Counted from the stretch's first letter, positions 53,890-60,799 are shown. The stretch is 64,000 bases of DNA from a virus (IMGVR_UViG_3300037325_000137:1-64000), one strand, 5' to 3'. A program made the numbers and translations. Notes: generated by a model not told the origin, from the letters alone.

Positions 53890-54318
53890 TTAATCTTTAG
53901 AAGCACTTACTTTAAGATAACCTTTACCAAATTTTATTATTGGCATAGGTAATATTTCACCGTCTGTTGTTACATTACTATTTGTGTTTCCAGAAATAAA
54001 ACTGTCGTGCATTCGTTTATATTTTGTTTCCATGTCTTTCACGTAATCTTTAGCACTCATAACTTCTGGAACACCGCTATAATCGTAAGTTTTTCTACCA
54101 GAAACCAAAGTAACCTTGAAACCTCTGTAGCCGTTAGGGTGTTCGTTTGCTTGATTAGCTATATCTTCTGCGTTTTCTGTCTCAAACTGTTTAACAGCTC
54201 CTAGAATAAGGTCTGCTGTAGTTTTAAGTTCACGTAAATCGATAAGGGCATCAAGTTCAGATAACATACCGTCATCTACTTTTTGTACTGTGTCTTGTAA
54301 TTGTTGTAATAAATTCAT
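53890..54318 (-). CDS. Hypothetical protein of the recombination module
   Basis: The 142 residues begin with a helical section (MNLLQQLQDTVQKVDDGMLS), followed by a mixed region containing GYRGFKVTLVSGRKTYDYSG. It is packed against the nuclease gene. No family is assigned. Confidence 0.6.
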   Translation of the reverse strand: MNLLQQLQDTVQKVDDGMLSELDALIDLRELKTTADLILGAVKQFETENAEDIANQANEHPNGYRGFKVTLVSGRKTYDYSGVPEVMSAKDYVKDMETKYKRMHDSFISGNTNSNVTTDGEILPMPIIKFGKGYLKVSASKD

Positions 54319-54336
54319 AGTTTTTAGTTTTAAATT

Positions 54337-54486
54337 TTAGTCTCTGCAATTTTCTTTTAAATCTGCCTTGGCACATGAAGTAGAGCAAAAATCTTCTGCC
54401 GTTGGTGTACCACAATAGCTACAAGTATTATCGTGTTCAACTTCATCAAAATATTCTTGATCGTCTAAGTCTCTTGTTTCTGGCAT
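54337..54486 (-). CDS. Small zinc-finger protein
   Basis: The 49 residues contain CSYCG and CSTSCAK, a four-Cys zinc site, in an acidic context (MPETRDLDDQEYFDEVEHDN). It lies between recombination genes. Function is unknown. Confidence 0.55.
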   Translation of the reverse strand: MPETRDLDDQEYFDEVEHDNTCSYCGTPTAEDFCSTSCAKADLKENCRD

Positions 54487-54488
54487 AA

Positions 54489-54611
54489 TTAATCTTTTCT
54501 AAATGTTGGTCTTTCTTGCTCTTGAACCCAATCCAAATAAACTTCGTTATCATTTATTTGTGAGCTTTCAAACTCTCTTTGGTCATGGTGTAACTCTTTA
54601 CTTCCTTTCAT
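54489..54611 (-). CDS. Small hypothetical protein
   Basis: A 40-residue frame (MKGSKELHHDQREFESSQIN...) overlapping the end of the upstream gene by 14 bases and ending three bases before the next start. No family is recognised. Confidence 0.45.
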   Translation of the reverse strand: MKGSKELHHDQREFESSQINDNEVYLDWVQEQERPTFRKD

Positions 54612-54810
54612 GATCGTATAGTGATTTAAGCCTTAAATAAAAAGGCGTGAATGTTTTTTTACCGCTATTAGCTAAAAGTATTTCTAAATGAGAATCAACA
54701 AACTTTTTCTTGTTAACTACAACTGTTGCTTCGTTTAGATTAAATGGTTCTGAATCTAATTCATGAGTCTTAAAAAACTCTACCATTTCTTTGAAGTCAG
54801 TATTACTCAA
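54598..54810 (-). CDS. Hypothetical small phage protein (DUF6965-like)
   Basis: The 70 residues include VDSHLEILLANSGKKTFTPF then YLRLKSLYDH, a pattern seen in small Bacteroidota phage proteins of unknown role. It overlaps the ERF gene by eight bases. Confidence 0.55.
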   Translation of the reverse strand: MSNTDFKEMVEFFKTHELDSEPFNLNEATVVVNKKKFVDSHLEILLANSGKKTFTPFYLRLKSLYDHERK

Positions 54811-55456
54811 CTCCTTTTTTTAAATTATCAATTCTAATAGTTATTTGATTTCTTTGATCTTCTGTTAGATCATAATAAGATATAGAAGACTCTAATGCTT
54901 TAATATCTTTAGATACTATAACATTGTTTTGAAACGTAGTATCTGGAAGCTTTGGCTTATTAGCTACTAGTGTTGGTGCTTGTTTTGGTAGCTGGTGGTC
55001 GTTTGAGTGTGTAGCCTCTGTGTCGTCTATTTTCCCTACAGGCGTTAAGAAAGCATATAGCAAACAGTTCTTTAAAGCGTAAGTGGTTGCTTTTCCAGCT
55101 CCTTTATCTTGTGGGTCTACTCCATGTCCATATCCTGCTAAAACTTGACTCTCGCCAGAAGTGTGAAGTAATAAATACTTAGTTGTCACCTTAGTAAATA
55201 CTGATTGCTTTTGCTTAATACTAGTTACACCGTTCCAAACTTCTTCTTGATCCCATCTATCAATTTGAGTAGACTCTTCAATCCCGATTGGTAGAATACA
55301 AAGACCGTTTCTAACTAAAGCATCGTTAAAAATCTCTTTTACATCCGAGTCCTTAGTGCCATTATATGCTGAATTACCCTTTCCTACTTTACTGTTTTTC
55401 TCCATGCCCTTAACTTCTGACATTACCGCTACAATAGCTTCTGCTAAATTTTTCAT
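54803..55456 (-). CDS. erf: ERF-family single-strand annealing protein
   Basis: ERF proteins form rings that anneal complementary ssDNA in phage recombination. The 217 residues begin MKNLAEAIVAVMSEVKGMEK and carry the family hallmark DKGAGKATTYALKNCLLYAF preceded by VLAGYGHGVDPQ. The last 60 residues are variable, as usual. The neighbouring genes encode a RecB-like nuclease, an SbcC-like ATPase and a NinB-like protein. Confidence 0.88.
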   Translation of the reverse strand: MKNLAEAIVAVMSEVKGMEKNSKVGKGNSAYNGTKDSDVKEIFNDALVRNGLCILPIGIEESTQIDRWDQEEVWNGVTSIKQKQSVFTKVTTKYLLLHTSGESQVLAGYGHGVDPQDKGAGKATTYALKNCLLYAFLTPVGKIDDTEATHSNDHQLPKQAPTLVANKPKLPDTTFQNNVIVSKDIKALESSISYYDLTEDQRNQITIRIDNLKKGVE

Positions 55457-55458
55457 AT

Positions 55459-55668
55459 TTACTTTAGTTTTTTATAAGTTACAAATGATTCTAATTGTTG
55501 AGTAAACTTTTTACTCTCTATGACACCTTCCCAAAGATCATTAATTTGATCTGTTGTATATTCATTTCTGAATTTATCTATAAAACCTATTTTGTCGCTA
55601 TCATTTTTAGCTCCTATATTTTTTAATTCTAGCCTACAAGCTTTGACTCTATTTATTAGATCACTCAT
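55459..55668 (-). CDS. Small helical hypothetical protein
   Basis: Starting at MSDLINRVKACRLELKNIGA gives 69 residues; a start at 55701 overlaps the previous gene. The sequence is helical and charged. It is part of the recombination operon. Confidence 0.55.
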   Translation of the reverse strand: MSDLINRVKACRLELKNIGAKNDSDKIGFIDKFRNEYTTDQINDLWEGVIESKKFTQQLESFVTYKKLK

Positions 55669-55669
55669 T

Positions 55670-55924
55670 TTATATGTTGTTAATATTAAATCCATTATCA
55701 ATTAATAATTCCCCTGTAATCTTTGTGTAAAGCAACACGGATGCTTCTTTGAAAGCATTTTTTCTTACCTCATTATCCGTGTTATCTGCTTCATTAAGCA
55801 TTGAGTGAAATAAAAGTAAGTTACTTTCATAAGATATTGCGGTTACAATAAGATCTTGAATCCAAATATTAATGATTGGATATTTAGGAAGTGTTATATC
55901 AATGTAAGGTGTCCATTTAGTCAT
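55670..55924 (-). CDS. Hypothetical early protein
   Basis: An 84-residue protein (MTKWTPYIDITLPKYPIINI...). It is coupled to the ribbon-helix-helix gene upstream by an ATGA overlap. No family is recognised. Confidence 0.6.
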   Translation of the reverse strand: MTKWTPYIDITLPKYPIINIWIQDLIVTAISYESNLLLFHSMLNEADNTDNEVRKNAFKEASVLLYTKITGELLIDNGFNINNI

Positions 55925-56067
55925 GACTTTCTTATTATGTTGTTTAACTTAGTCTCAACAAGATTGTTGAACGATCTGTTTTCTTTATTAGCCATTGATT
56001 TAAGCTCTTCTATTAGAACCACATCAAGCCTAAGACTAACGTGTTTTTTTGTTGCTGATGTTTTCAT
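55921..56067 (-). CDS. Ribbon-helix-helix regulator
   Basis: The 48 residues (MKTSATKKHVSLRLDVVLIE then ELKSMANKENRSFNNLVETK) fit the Arc/MetJ fold. It is the first gene of the recombination operon, just downstream of a strong promoter, and is likely its repressor. Confidence 0.7.
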   Translation of the reverse strand: MKTSATKKHVSLRLDVVLIEELKSMANKENRSFNNLVETKLNNIIRKS

Positions 56068-56090
56068 ATCTTTTTTTTAAAGTGTTAGGT

Positions 56091-56122
56091 CAAATATACA
56101 TTGTATCTTTTTATCCCACAAA
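56091..56122 (-). promoter_or_regulatory. Strong Bacteroidota-type promoter of the recombination operon
   Basis: On the minus strand TTTG (56119-56122), a 20-base spacer and TATATTTG (56091-56098) match the consensus TTG-N(17-23)-TAnnTTTG very well. The first gene, a ribbon-helix-helix regulator, starts about 24 bases downstream. Confidence 0.8.
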
Positions 56123-56190
56123 TTTTTTACTGTTAAAATTAGTAATTACACTAATAAAAGTTGATATAATTTAAGTTATTTGTGTGCGGT

Positions 56191-56712
56191 TTACTTATCG
56201 TTAAGATGTTTTTCTAGGAATAAGCACATATCTTTTACGAGAATAGCTTTGTGATGTTTGTCTTTTATTTTTGACTTTTGCTTGTAGGGTATGTGAAAGT
56301 TGTAAAACTGTTCAGAATCTTTATCGTAGTAGATATGACACTTAGGTTCTATAAGTCTATTGATCTTAATAGATTTTTCGTCTTCAAATATTTTATGGGT
56401 TTTTAACTCCCAATTATTATTTAAAGTGATTTTTAGATTTGCAAACTGTATAATTCTAGAAATATCATCAACTATTGATTCAGAAAATATAATTTCTAGT
56501 AGATCCCTATTTACCTTTGTATTCTCTATGATTTCATCAAGGCTTATATTTTCGTCTTTAAATCGTTTCTTAGCCACTTCAAAAATAAACGACAAACTAG
56601 ACTCTCTTTGAATTTTTACTCTCGTGTTTGTCTTTCTGGACTTGTTTCTTGCTACTTCAAGCTTTCTGTAATATTCATCTTGAAAATTAATTTCATTTAT
56701 CTTGTTTTTCAT
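56191..56712 (-). CDS. Hypothetical protein of the integrase operon
   Basis: A 173-residue basic protein (MKNKINEINFQDEYYRKLEV...). The middle (ISLDEIIENTKVNRDLLEII) might be a helix-turn-helix. Its start overlaps the 82-residue gene by 20 bases, so it is the third gene of an integrase operon. It could be a directionality factor, without direct evidence. Confidence 0.6.
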   Translation of the reverse strand: MKNKINEINFQDEYYRKLEVARNKSRKTNTRVKIQRESSLSFIFEVAKKRFKDENISLDEIIENTKVNRDLLEIIFSESIVDDISRIIQFANLKITLNNNWELKTHKIFEDEKSIKINRLIEPKCHIYYDKDSEQFYNFHIPYKQKSKIKDKHHKAILVKDMCLFLEKHLNDK

Positions 56713-56941
56713 AAAAATCGATTATTGAATTGTGAGCCTTTAATATTTTAATTAGATTCATATAAGTGCTATTATCTTGTGTTTCTTTTATAAATATTTC
56801 TAAGAACTCTTTGTGAGTAATAGGCTTGTAATTTATAAAGAAATCATATTTAAGACTAGGATTAGATGTGATTATATTTCCTATTTCTTGAATATTGTAG
56901 GATTTAAACCTGTGACCTAAATTATTTCTAATTTTATACAT
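56693..56941 (-). CDS. Hypothetical protein of the integrase operon
   Basis: An 82-residue protein (MYKIRNNLGHRFKSYNIQEI...). Its ATG shares one base with the integrase stop (TAATG), so it is coupled to the integrase. No family is recognised. Confidence 0.6.
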   Translation of the reverse strand: MYKIRNNLGHRFKSYNIQEIGNIITSNPSLKYDFFINYKPITHKEFLEIFIKETQDNSTYMNLIKILKAHNSIIDFYEKQDK

Positions 56942-57750
56942 TAAATAGGCATTTGAATTTTGCTTAAATGATTTTTTGAAACGTGGGTGTAAATTTCAGT
57001 TGTCTTAGAGCTTTGATGCCCCGCAATAGATTGGATTATCCTTAAATCAGTACCTCCCTCTAGTAAGTGAGTGAAGCAACTATGCCTAAGCTGATGCATA
57101 TAAGCATCTTCTTTAATATACTTTTTAATTATTTTATTACAAGATGTGGCTGAATACTGTAAAGAAGACTGACCGTTAAAAAGATATTCTTTTGGTCTAT
57201 GTTTTTTAAAGTAATCCCTAAGTGTTTTTAGTAGCCCATTAGACAAAGGAACAACTCTATCTTTCTTGCCTTTAGCTTGAATTATATGAATCAATCCTCT
57301 ATTTGAATCAATGTTTTCTATTTTCAGATTTATTATTTCTGAAACCCTTAATCCGCAACTATATGCTGCGGATAAAATAGCTTTATGTTTCATGTTTTTT
57401 ATAGATAATATTTTTTCTGTAAGAATTTTTTTATCTATTATTTGGGGTAGCTTTTTTTCTTTTCTAGGTCTTGAAAAATCTACTTTATCGTATTTTTTAT
57501 TCAGAACTTTTTTGTAAAGAAACTTGATTGAGCTTATTATTTGATTTTGTTGCGATATAGAGCTGAAATTATAATTTTCTAAATAAGATTTAAAATCATT
57601 ACTATCTAGCTTAGAAGGAGACTTTTTATTGACTCTTAAAAATTCTTCAACGTAATAACTATATATTTTTACAGTATTTTTACTGTAGTTAAAATAGTTC
57701 AATTTTGAAATGAAATTCTGCAGAAAAGTGTGTTTAGTTTTGCTTAACAT
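56941..57750 (-). CDS. Tyrosine recombinase (phage-type integrase)
   Basis: The 269 residues contain an N-terminal SAM-like core-binding domain (about 1-90) and the catalytic domain. Active-site residues are Arg135 (GLRVSEI), Lys160/162 (KGKKDR), His219 and Arg222 (HQLRHS), His245 (GHQSS) and Tyr254 (IYTHV). Only about 57 residues separate Lys162 from His219, against about 106 in IntI1 and 72 in XerD, so the IntI-specific insertion is absent. It starts two operon-linked small genes and borders the cassette array. It most likely integrates the phage; action on attC is possible but unproven. Confidence 0.9.
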   Translation of the reverse strand: MLSKTKHTFLQNFISKLNYFNYSKNTVKIYSYYVEEFLRVNKKSPSKLDSNDFKSYLENYNFSSISQQNQIISSIKFLYKKVLNKKYDKVDFSRPRKEKKLPQIIDKKILTEKILSIKNMKHKAILSAAYSCGLRVSEIINLKIENIDSNRGLIHIIQAKGKKDRVVPLSNGLLKTLRDYFKKHRPKEYLFNGQSSLQYSATSCNKIIKKYIKEDAYMHQLRHSCFTHLLEGGTDLRIIQSIAGHQSSKTTEIYTHVSKNHLSKIQMPI

Positions 57751-57768
57751 ATTGATTTATATTGATTT
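57751..57768. repeat. Direct repeat beside the integrase start, possible att arm sites
   Basis: ATTGATTT occurs twice (57751-57758 and 57761-57768) between the integrase ATG and the first attC arm. Short direct repeats flanking a crossover core are typical of phage attP and of attI sites. Confidence 0.4.
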
Positions 57769-57777
57769 GTTAGTTAT

Positions 57778-57803
57778 GGTTGATATATAGTAGTTAGCAA
57801 ACA
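57778..57803 (-). repeat. attC half site (R'' arm) at the phage/array junction
   Basis: GGTTGATATATAGTAGTTAGC matches the right-arm pattern of array sites. The partner arm is missing; the integrase gene follows at once. This is expected if the phage integrated into this attC. Confidence 0.5.
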
Positions 57804-58084
57804 TTATTCAAATAATCACAGTACATTTTTGCCTGTTCTTCGCTATGTATAAAGAACACTACCTCTATACCTTTGCCATCGAGTACCGCTTTACCTTGTT
57901 TTCTGCCAACTCTAAAAGGTGGTGTATATTTATTAGCATCATAACGTTTGCTAACACCAGATAAAATTAATGCCTCGTCTACTGCATTTTTAATAAGTCC
58001 TATACATTCTTCTTTTGCTAATGAAGTTCCTACCCAACTTTTTAAATTTTGTGCATGTTTATCAATTATTTGCTCTTTAGTCAT
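57794..58084 (-). CDS. Cassette gene 1: hypothetical protein
   Basis: A 96-residue protein (MTKEQIIDKHAQNLKSWVGT...) of unknown family, with a mixed C-terminal half (GIEVVFFIHSEEQAKMYCDY). The TAA stop is part of the R'' core TGCTAAC. It is the cassette closest to the phage integrase. Confidence 0.65.
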   Translation of the reverse strand: MTKEQIIDKHAQNLKSWVGTSLAKEECIGLIKNAVDEALILSGVSKRYDANKYTPPFRVGRKQGKAVLDGKGIEVVFFIHSEEQAKMYCDYLNNVC

Positions 58085-58117
58085 TGTCTATTTATTTAAT
58101 TATTGTTATTATTTATC

Positions 58118-58158
58118 GGCACTAATCTTATCTGCGGTACGTTAGCTACAAGTGCTTA
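58118..58158 (-). repeat. attC half site of cassette 2
   Basis: GGCACTAATCTTATCTGCGG followed by TACGTTAGCTAC is an R'' arm. No partner arm precedes the start of cassette gene 1, so the site is truncated. Confidence 0.6.
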
Positions 58159-58875
58159 ATTTAGTTGATTAAACAAAGTTGGTGCTTCAATCTCTTTTTC
58201 TTTTTTTTTCCCCACCCTTTCACTCGCAATATCAAAATAATCCTGTTGCATTTCAATTCCAATAAATCTTCTATTTAGGTTTTTACAAGCAACTCCTGTT
58301 GTACCACTACCCATAAAAGGGTCTAATACTACTTCGTTTTCATTAGTTGAGTTGTTTATATAAAATTCCATTAATTCTATTGGTTTTTCTGTTGGGTGTA
58401 CTTTACTCCCAATTATATTATTAAAAGAATGTACTGTTTTGCTTCCGCCAATGTCATTTATGTATTTAGATTTTCCTTTTCTAAAAAATATAGTGTACTC
58501 GCAATTCTTCATATAAAATTGAGAAGGTGTGCAGTTGTTTTTTTGCCAAACTAAAAAGTTTTGTATTTTAAATCCTGCTTTTTCTATCTCGTTTGCCATT
58601 TTTAGTAAATTAGAAGAGTTTACCATCACATAGTTTTGAGTTCCATCTTTTAGTATTCTAAACATTTCTGGCAACCATTCACTAAATTTAGGAACACTCC
58701 TCATTAGTTCTCTATTTCCTTTCAATATACCTTTTGGTCTAATACTGTTTTTGCCATTACTATCACCTCCTGTTATTATTTTATAAGGAGGGTCAGTAAC
58801 TACACAATCAATACTTTCGCTTGGTAATGTTTTTAATATTTCAAGGGCATCACCCATTTTTAAATCTATATTCAT
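58156..58875 (-). CDS. Cassette gene 2: DNA methyltransferase (N6-adenine/N4-cytosine, beta class)
   Basis: It transfers methyl groups from S-adenosylmethionine to DNA. The catalytic motif DPPY is at residues 28-31 and the AdoMet-binding DPFMGSGTTG near the C-terminus. The order DPPY, target-recognition region, FxGxG defines the beta class. At 239 residues it is compact. No restriction endonuclease is adjacent, so it is an orphan methylase, possibly protecting DNA from host or competing restriction. The cassette ends pair imperfectly: GTTAGCTACAAGTGC with GCACCAGTAGGTAAC. Confidence 0.9.
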   Translation of the reverse strand: MNIDLKMGDALEILKTLPSESIDCVVTDPPYKIITGGDSNGKNSIRPKGILKGNRELMRSVPKFSEWLPEMFRILKDGTQNYVMVNSSNLLKMANEIEKAGFKIQNFLVWQKNNCTPSQFYMKNCEYTIFFRKGKSKYINDIGGSKTVHSFNNIIGSKVHPTEKPIELMEFYINNSTNENEVVLDPFMGSGTTGVACKNLNRRFIGIEMQQDYFDIASERVGKKKEKEIEAPTLFNQLN

Positions 58876-58967
58876 AATGTTTTAATTTTATCAAATTAAT
58901 TTGCCAACGCTCAAAAAAGAAAATAAAAAGGTTCAGTTCTATTAATTAAGTTTAGGTGTTTAAAGTC

Positions 58968-59036
58968 GCACCAGTAGGTAACACTGTATAAAAGCCATTG
59001 AAAATAACGGCTCTTATACCCATCCGTTAGCAACAA
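58968..59036 (-). repeat. attC site, cassette 3/2 junction
   Basis: AACACTGTATAAAAGCC and GGCTCTTATACCCATCCGTT form a clean stem with a 12-base loop. It is one of the shortest and clearest attC-type sites in the array. Confidence 0.85.
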
Positions 59037-59279
59037 TTAATTGCCCTGTAAGTAATTGTCTGCAATCCATTCTTTACTTACAAACCTATTTCCTCCACCT
59101 TTTTCAAGGCTTGTTAAAAGGTCAATTAACAGTTCCCTTCGGTTGCTAACATCGTTTAACCGTAATTGCTCGGTTACGTACTTATCTATGAAGTCTGTTA
59201 ACCATTCTACCTTTTCATTTCCAGTCATATCGTTTCTTGATACAAGTTGGTTTAATTTTTCAATCTCTGTTATTTTCAT
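59037..59279 (-). CDS. Cassette gene 3: hypothetical protein
   Basis: An 80-residue charged helical protein (MKITEIEKLNQLVSRNDMTG...) of unknown family, ending GGGNRFVSKEWIADNYLQGN. Its stop lies eight bases from the R'' core. Confidence 0.65.
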   Translation of the reverse strand: MKITEIEKLNQLVSRNDMTGNEKVEWLTDFIDKYVTEQLRLNDVSNRRELLIDLLTSLEKGGGNRFVSKEWIADNYLQGN

Positions 59280-59313
59280 CTGTTCTTATTTATTAAGTTT
59301 TGTTATTAATTCA

Positions 59314-59349
59314 CGCAACTACGGTTACACGTAGCCGTTGTAGTGCATT
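59314..59349 (-). repeat. attC site, cassette 4/3 junction (very short)
   Basis: GCAACTACGG and CCGTTGTAGTGC flank a nested CTACG...CGTAG stem. Two unpaired bases (CC) resemble the extrahelical bases of attC. Confidence 0.7.
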
Positions 59350-59645
59350 TACATTACGTTTCGCTCGATACTTATGTTTTTATCAGTAACAACTACTATA
59401 AAGCTTGTTCTTTGCACCGCCAAAGGGGCTTTTTTTTCAAGATGTTTAAGAACGTGGTTTGCACCATTATTTACTATATCACGTCTAGTTTTTAATTGAT
59501 GAAGTTTGTTTTGTACTTGCTCAATTTCGGCTTCCAATTCTTCTTTCTCTAAAGCTATATTCACTAATATATCAGCCCCTTTTATTTCCTCGCCTTGAAT
59601 AAGGTCAGTAATTCCAGAGAAACTTAGGTCGTCAATTTTTTTCAT
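59349..59645 (-). CDS. Cassette gene 4: coiled-coil protein
   Basis: From MKKIDDLSFSGITDLIQGEE the protein has 98 residues; a GTG start at 59660 is less likely. The centre (ALEKEELEAEIEQVQNKLHQ) is a clear coiled coil. Its cassette ends are perfectly complementary: GTTGTAGTGC (59337) with GCACTACAAC (59657). Function is unknown. Confidence 0.65.
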   Translation of the reverse strand: MKKIDDLSFSGITDLIQGEEIKGADILVNIALEKEELEAEIEQVQNKLHQLKTRRDIVNNGANHVLKHLEKKAPLAVQRTSFIVVVTDKNISIERNVM

Positions 59646-59656
59646 AGCAAAAAAAC

Positions 59657-59795
59657 GCACTACAACACTGTATAAAAATAATAGCCTGTTGTAGTGTCTT
59701 TTTAGTGGCTATTACTCACTTATTAATTAATTGTTTAACTTAAACTTTTCGCTTATTTATTCGGCTACTATTCTTATACTAAACGTTGTAAGTAA
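59657..59795 (-). repeat. attC site, cassette 5/4 junction (long, branched)
   Basis: The outer arms AACACTGTATAAAAATAATAGCC and GGCTACTATTCTTATACTAAACGTT enclose about 76 bases. A 10-bp perfect repeat CACTACAACA/TGTTGTAGTG and AATAGCC/GGCTATT offer alternative folds, comparable to long Vibrio repeat sites. Confidence 0.8.
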
Positions 59796-60029
59796 TTAAG
59801 GTTCGAGATACCTCAAAGGCACTTCTTTACTCCAAAAACCACCCTTATCAATGTTCTGTACTAACGCTCTTGGTTCGTCATAATATTCTTGTGTTTTACC
59901 ATCTTGAAATATTGGATAATACACCAACATCCATCTGTCTTTTTTACCATCCATTTTATAAACGCTTTCGTTACGCTTATGATTTTTCCAAATCGGGTGG
60001 TTTAAGGCTTTTTCTAAATCTATGTTCAT
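59796..60029 (-). CDS. Cassette gene 5: hypothetical protein
   Basis: A 77-residue protein with many aromatic residues (KDRWMLVYYPIFQDGKTQEY). No family is recognised. The cassette ends are perfectly complementary over 10 bp (GTTGTAAGTA/TACTTACAAC). Confidence 0.65.
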   Translation of the reverse strand: MNIDLEKALNHPIWKNHKRNESVYKMDGKKDRWMLVYYPIFQDGKTQEYYDEPRALVQNIDKGGFWSKEVPLRYLEP

Positions 60030-60046
60030 TTCTTATTTGCTTTAAC

Positions 60047-60256
60047 TACTTACAACACTATATATAATTAATATAAAAGGGGCGCAGTCCAACTATCCGT
60101 TATTCCTTTCGGGTCAAGCCTAAGCCCCCACGGAAGGAACGTTTTACAGGCTTTGGACACCTTCAATTTCACTATCTAAAACGCTGTTGGTAAACCCACT
60201 AATTTCTGCATTTTTAACCCCTTTTAAACTAATCATATATTTTACGTTATAAACAA
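60047..60256 (-). repeat. attC site, cassette 6/5 junction (about 200 bp)
   Basis: The left arm AACACTATATATAATTAATATAAAAGGGG and right arm CCCCTTTTAAACTAATCATATATTTTACGTT enclose a loop of about 135 bases without a gene. Confidence 0.75.
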
Positions 60257-60519
60257 TACTCTTTTTGTGTATATGGTTCAGAGTAGAAGCATTTATCAGT
60301 ACTATCAAATTTAATATTTCTATACCAAGTTATTTCTGTATTTGTTGTTTTTCCTGTTCTACTACTGCAATCACAATCTTTATGACATTGGCAACTACCA
60401 TTATCAATAGAAGTGTATTTTTTAGTAAATATTCTATAAGAAACACCATCTATAATTGTGATTTGCAATGCTTCCATTTCTATATTCAATCTTTTAGGGT
60501 TTAACAATCTTTCTCGCAT
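60247..60519 (-). CDS. Cassette gene 6: Cys-rich, lipoprotein-like protein
   Basis: The first ATG inside the cassette gives 90 residues (MRERLLNPKRLNIEMEALQI...) with a Cys/His cluster CQCHKDCDC. In the same frame the upstream attC encodes LTGLLFIACVINC, a hydrophobic stretch with a lipobox-like IAC, readable from TTG at 60567. A farther in-frame ATG (60612) is followed two codons later by TGA. Export through an attC-encoded signal is possible. The cassette ends pair as GTTATAAAC/GTTTATAAC. Confidence 0.55.
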   Translation of the reverse strand: MRERLLNPKRLNIEMEALQITIIDGVSYRIFTKKYTSIDNGSCQCHKDCDCSSRTGKTTNTEITWYRNIKFDSTDKCFYSEPYTQKEYCL

Positions 60520-60531
60520 AACTTCCGTACA

Positions 60532-60631
60532 GTTTATAACACAGGCTATAAATAAAAGCCCTGTCAAGGTTATTGTTGTGAATCGAACTTTGTGTTTAGG
60601 GCTTCAATTCATAGCCGAGCCGTTATCTTTA
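60532..60631 (-). repeat. attC site, cassette 6b/6 junction
   Basis: AACACAGGCTATAAATAAAAGCCC and GGGCTTCAATTCATAGCCGAGCCGTT pair almost fully, with extra unpaired bases on one side. The site also encodes the hydrophobic extension of cassette gene 6. Confidence 0.85.
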
Positions 60632-60799
60632 ATAATCAAACTCTTCCTCATTTAATACATCAAAGTGAATATCCTCATTTAATACATCAAAGTGAATATC
60701 CTCTATTTTGTTTTTAATAAACAGTCTTTTAATTCGATAGATAACTAAAGATAACAATGTATAAAATGCATAGCTTAATTTCGTTCTTAAATTTTTCAT
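60629..60799 (-). CDS. Cassette gene 6b: small protein with attC-encoded hydrophobic N-terminus
   Basis: The 56 residues (MKNLRTKLSYAFYTLLSLVI...) end with two copies of EDIHFDVLN from a 27-bp tandem duplication. No ATG exists inside the cassette itself, whose boundary is at 60746-60755, so translation must start in the upstream attC. The N-terminus looks like a membrane anchor. Function is unknown. Confidence 0.55.
   Translation of the reverse strand: MKNLRTKLSYAFYTLLSLVIYRIKRLFIKNKIEDIHFDVLNEDIHFDVLNEEEFDY
60646..60699 (-). repeat. 27-bp tandem duplication
   Basis: Two identical in-frame 27-bp units (60646-60672 and 60673-60699) within cassette gene 6b. Confidence 0.9.

Larger units (their letters stand above)
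1325..57777 (-). mobile_element. Phage genome, probably an integrated prophage (left end beyond the window)
   Basis: Almost every gene in this interval is on the minus strand and the order is that of a phage: integrase, recombination and replication, capsid, tail, terminase and portal, lysis, tail fibres, accessory genes. The integrase at the extreme right, the lambda-O-like initiator and the helicase loader argue for a temperate phage replicating with host polymerase. The right limit is placed just 5' of the integrase, where attC-bounded cassettes begin. The left limit is not visible because a tnpB element occupies the window start. That it is integrated, rather than a phage carrying the cassettes itself, is inference. 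Confidence 0.75.

Noticed and set aside
56941-57750. Canonical integron integrase (IntI)
   Set aside because: The stretch between the catalytic Lys and His-x-x-Arg is too short for the IntI insertion, and the gene lies at the 3' end of the array rather than at an attI end.
1325-57777. Stop-codon reassignment as in some crAss-like phages
   Set aside because: Long virion genes are open in the standard code and TAA, TAG and TGA all serve as natural stops.
60265-60655. Plus-strand frames across cassettes 6 and 6b
   Set aside because: They run through attC palindromes against the direction of all cassettes and show no protein-like pattern.
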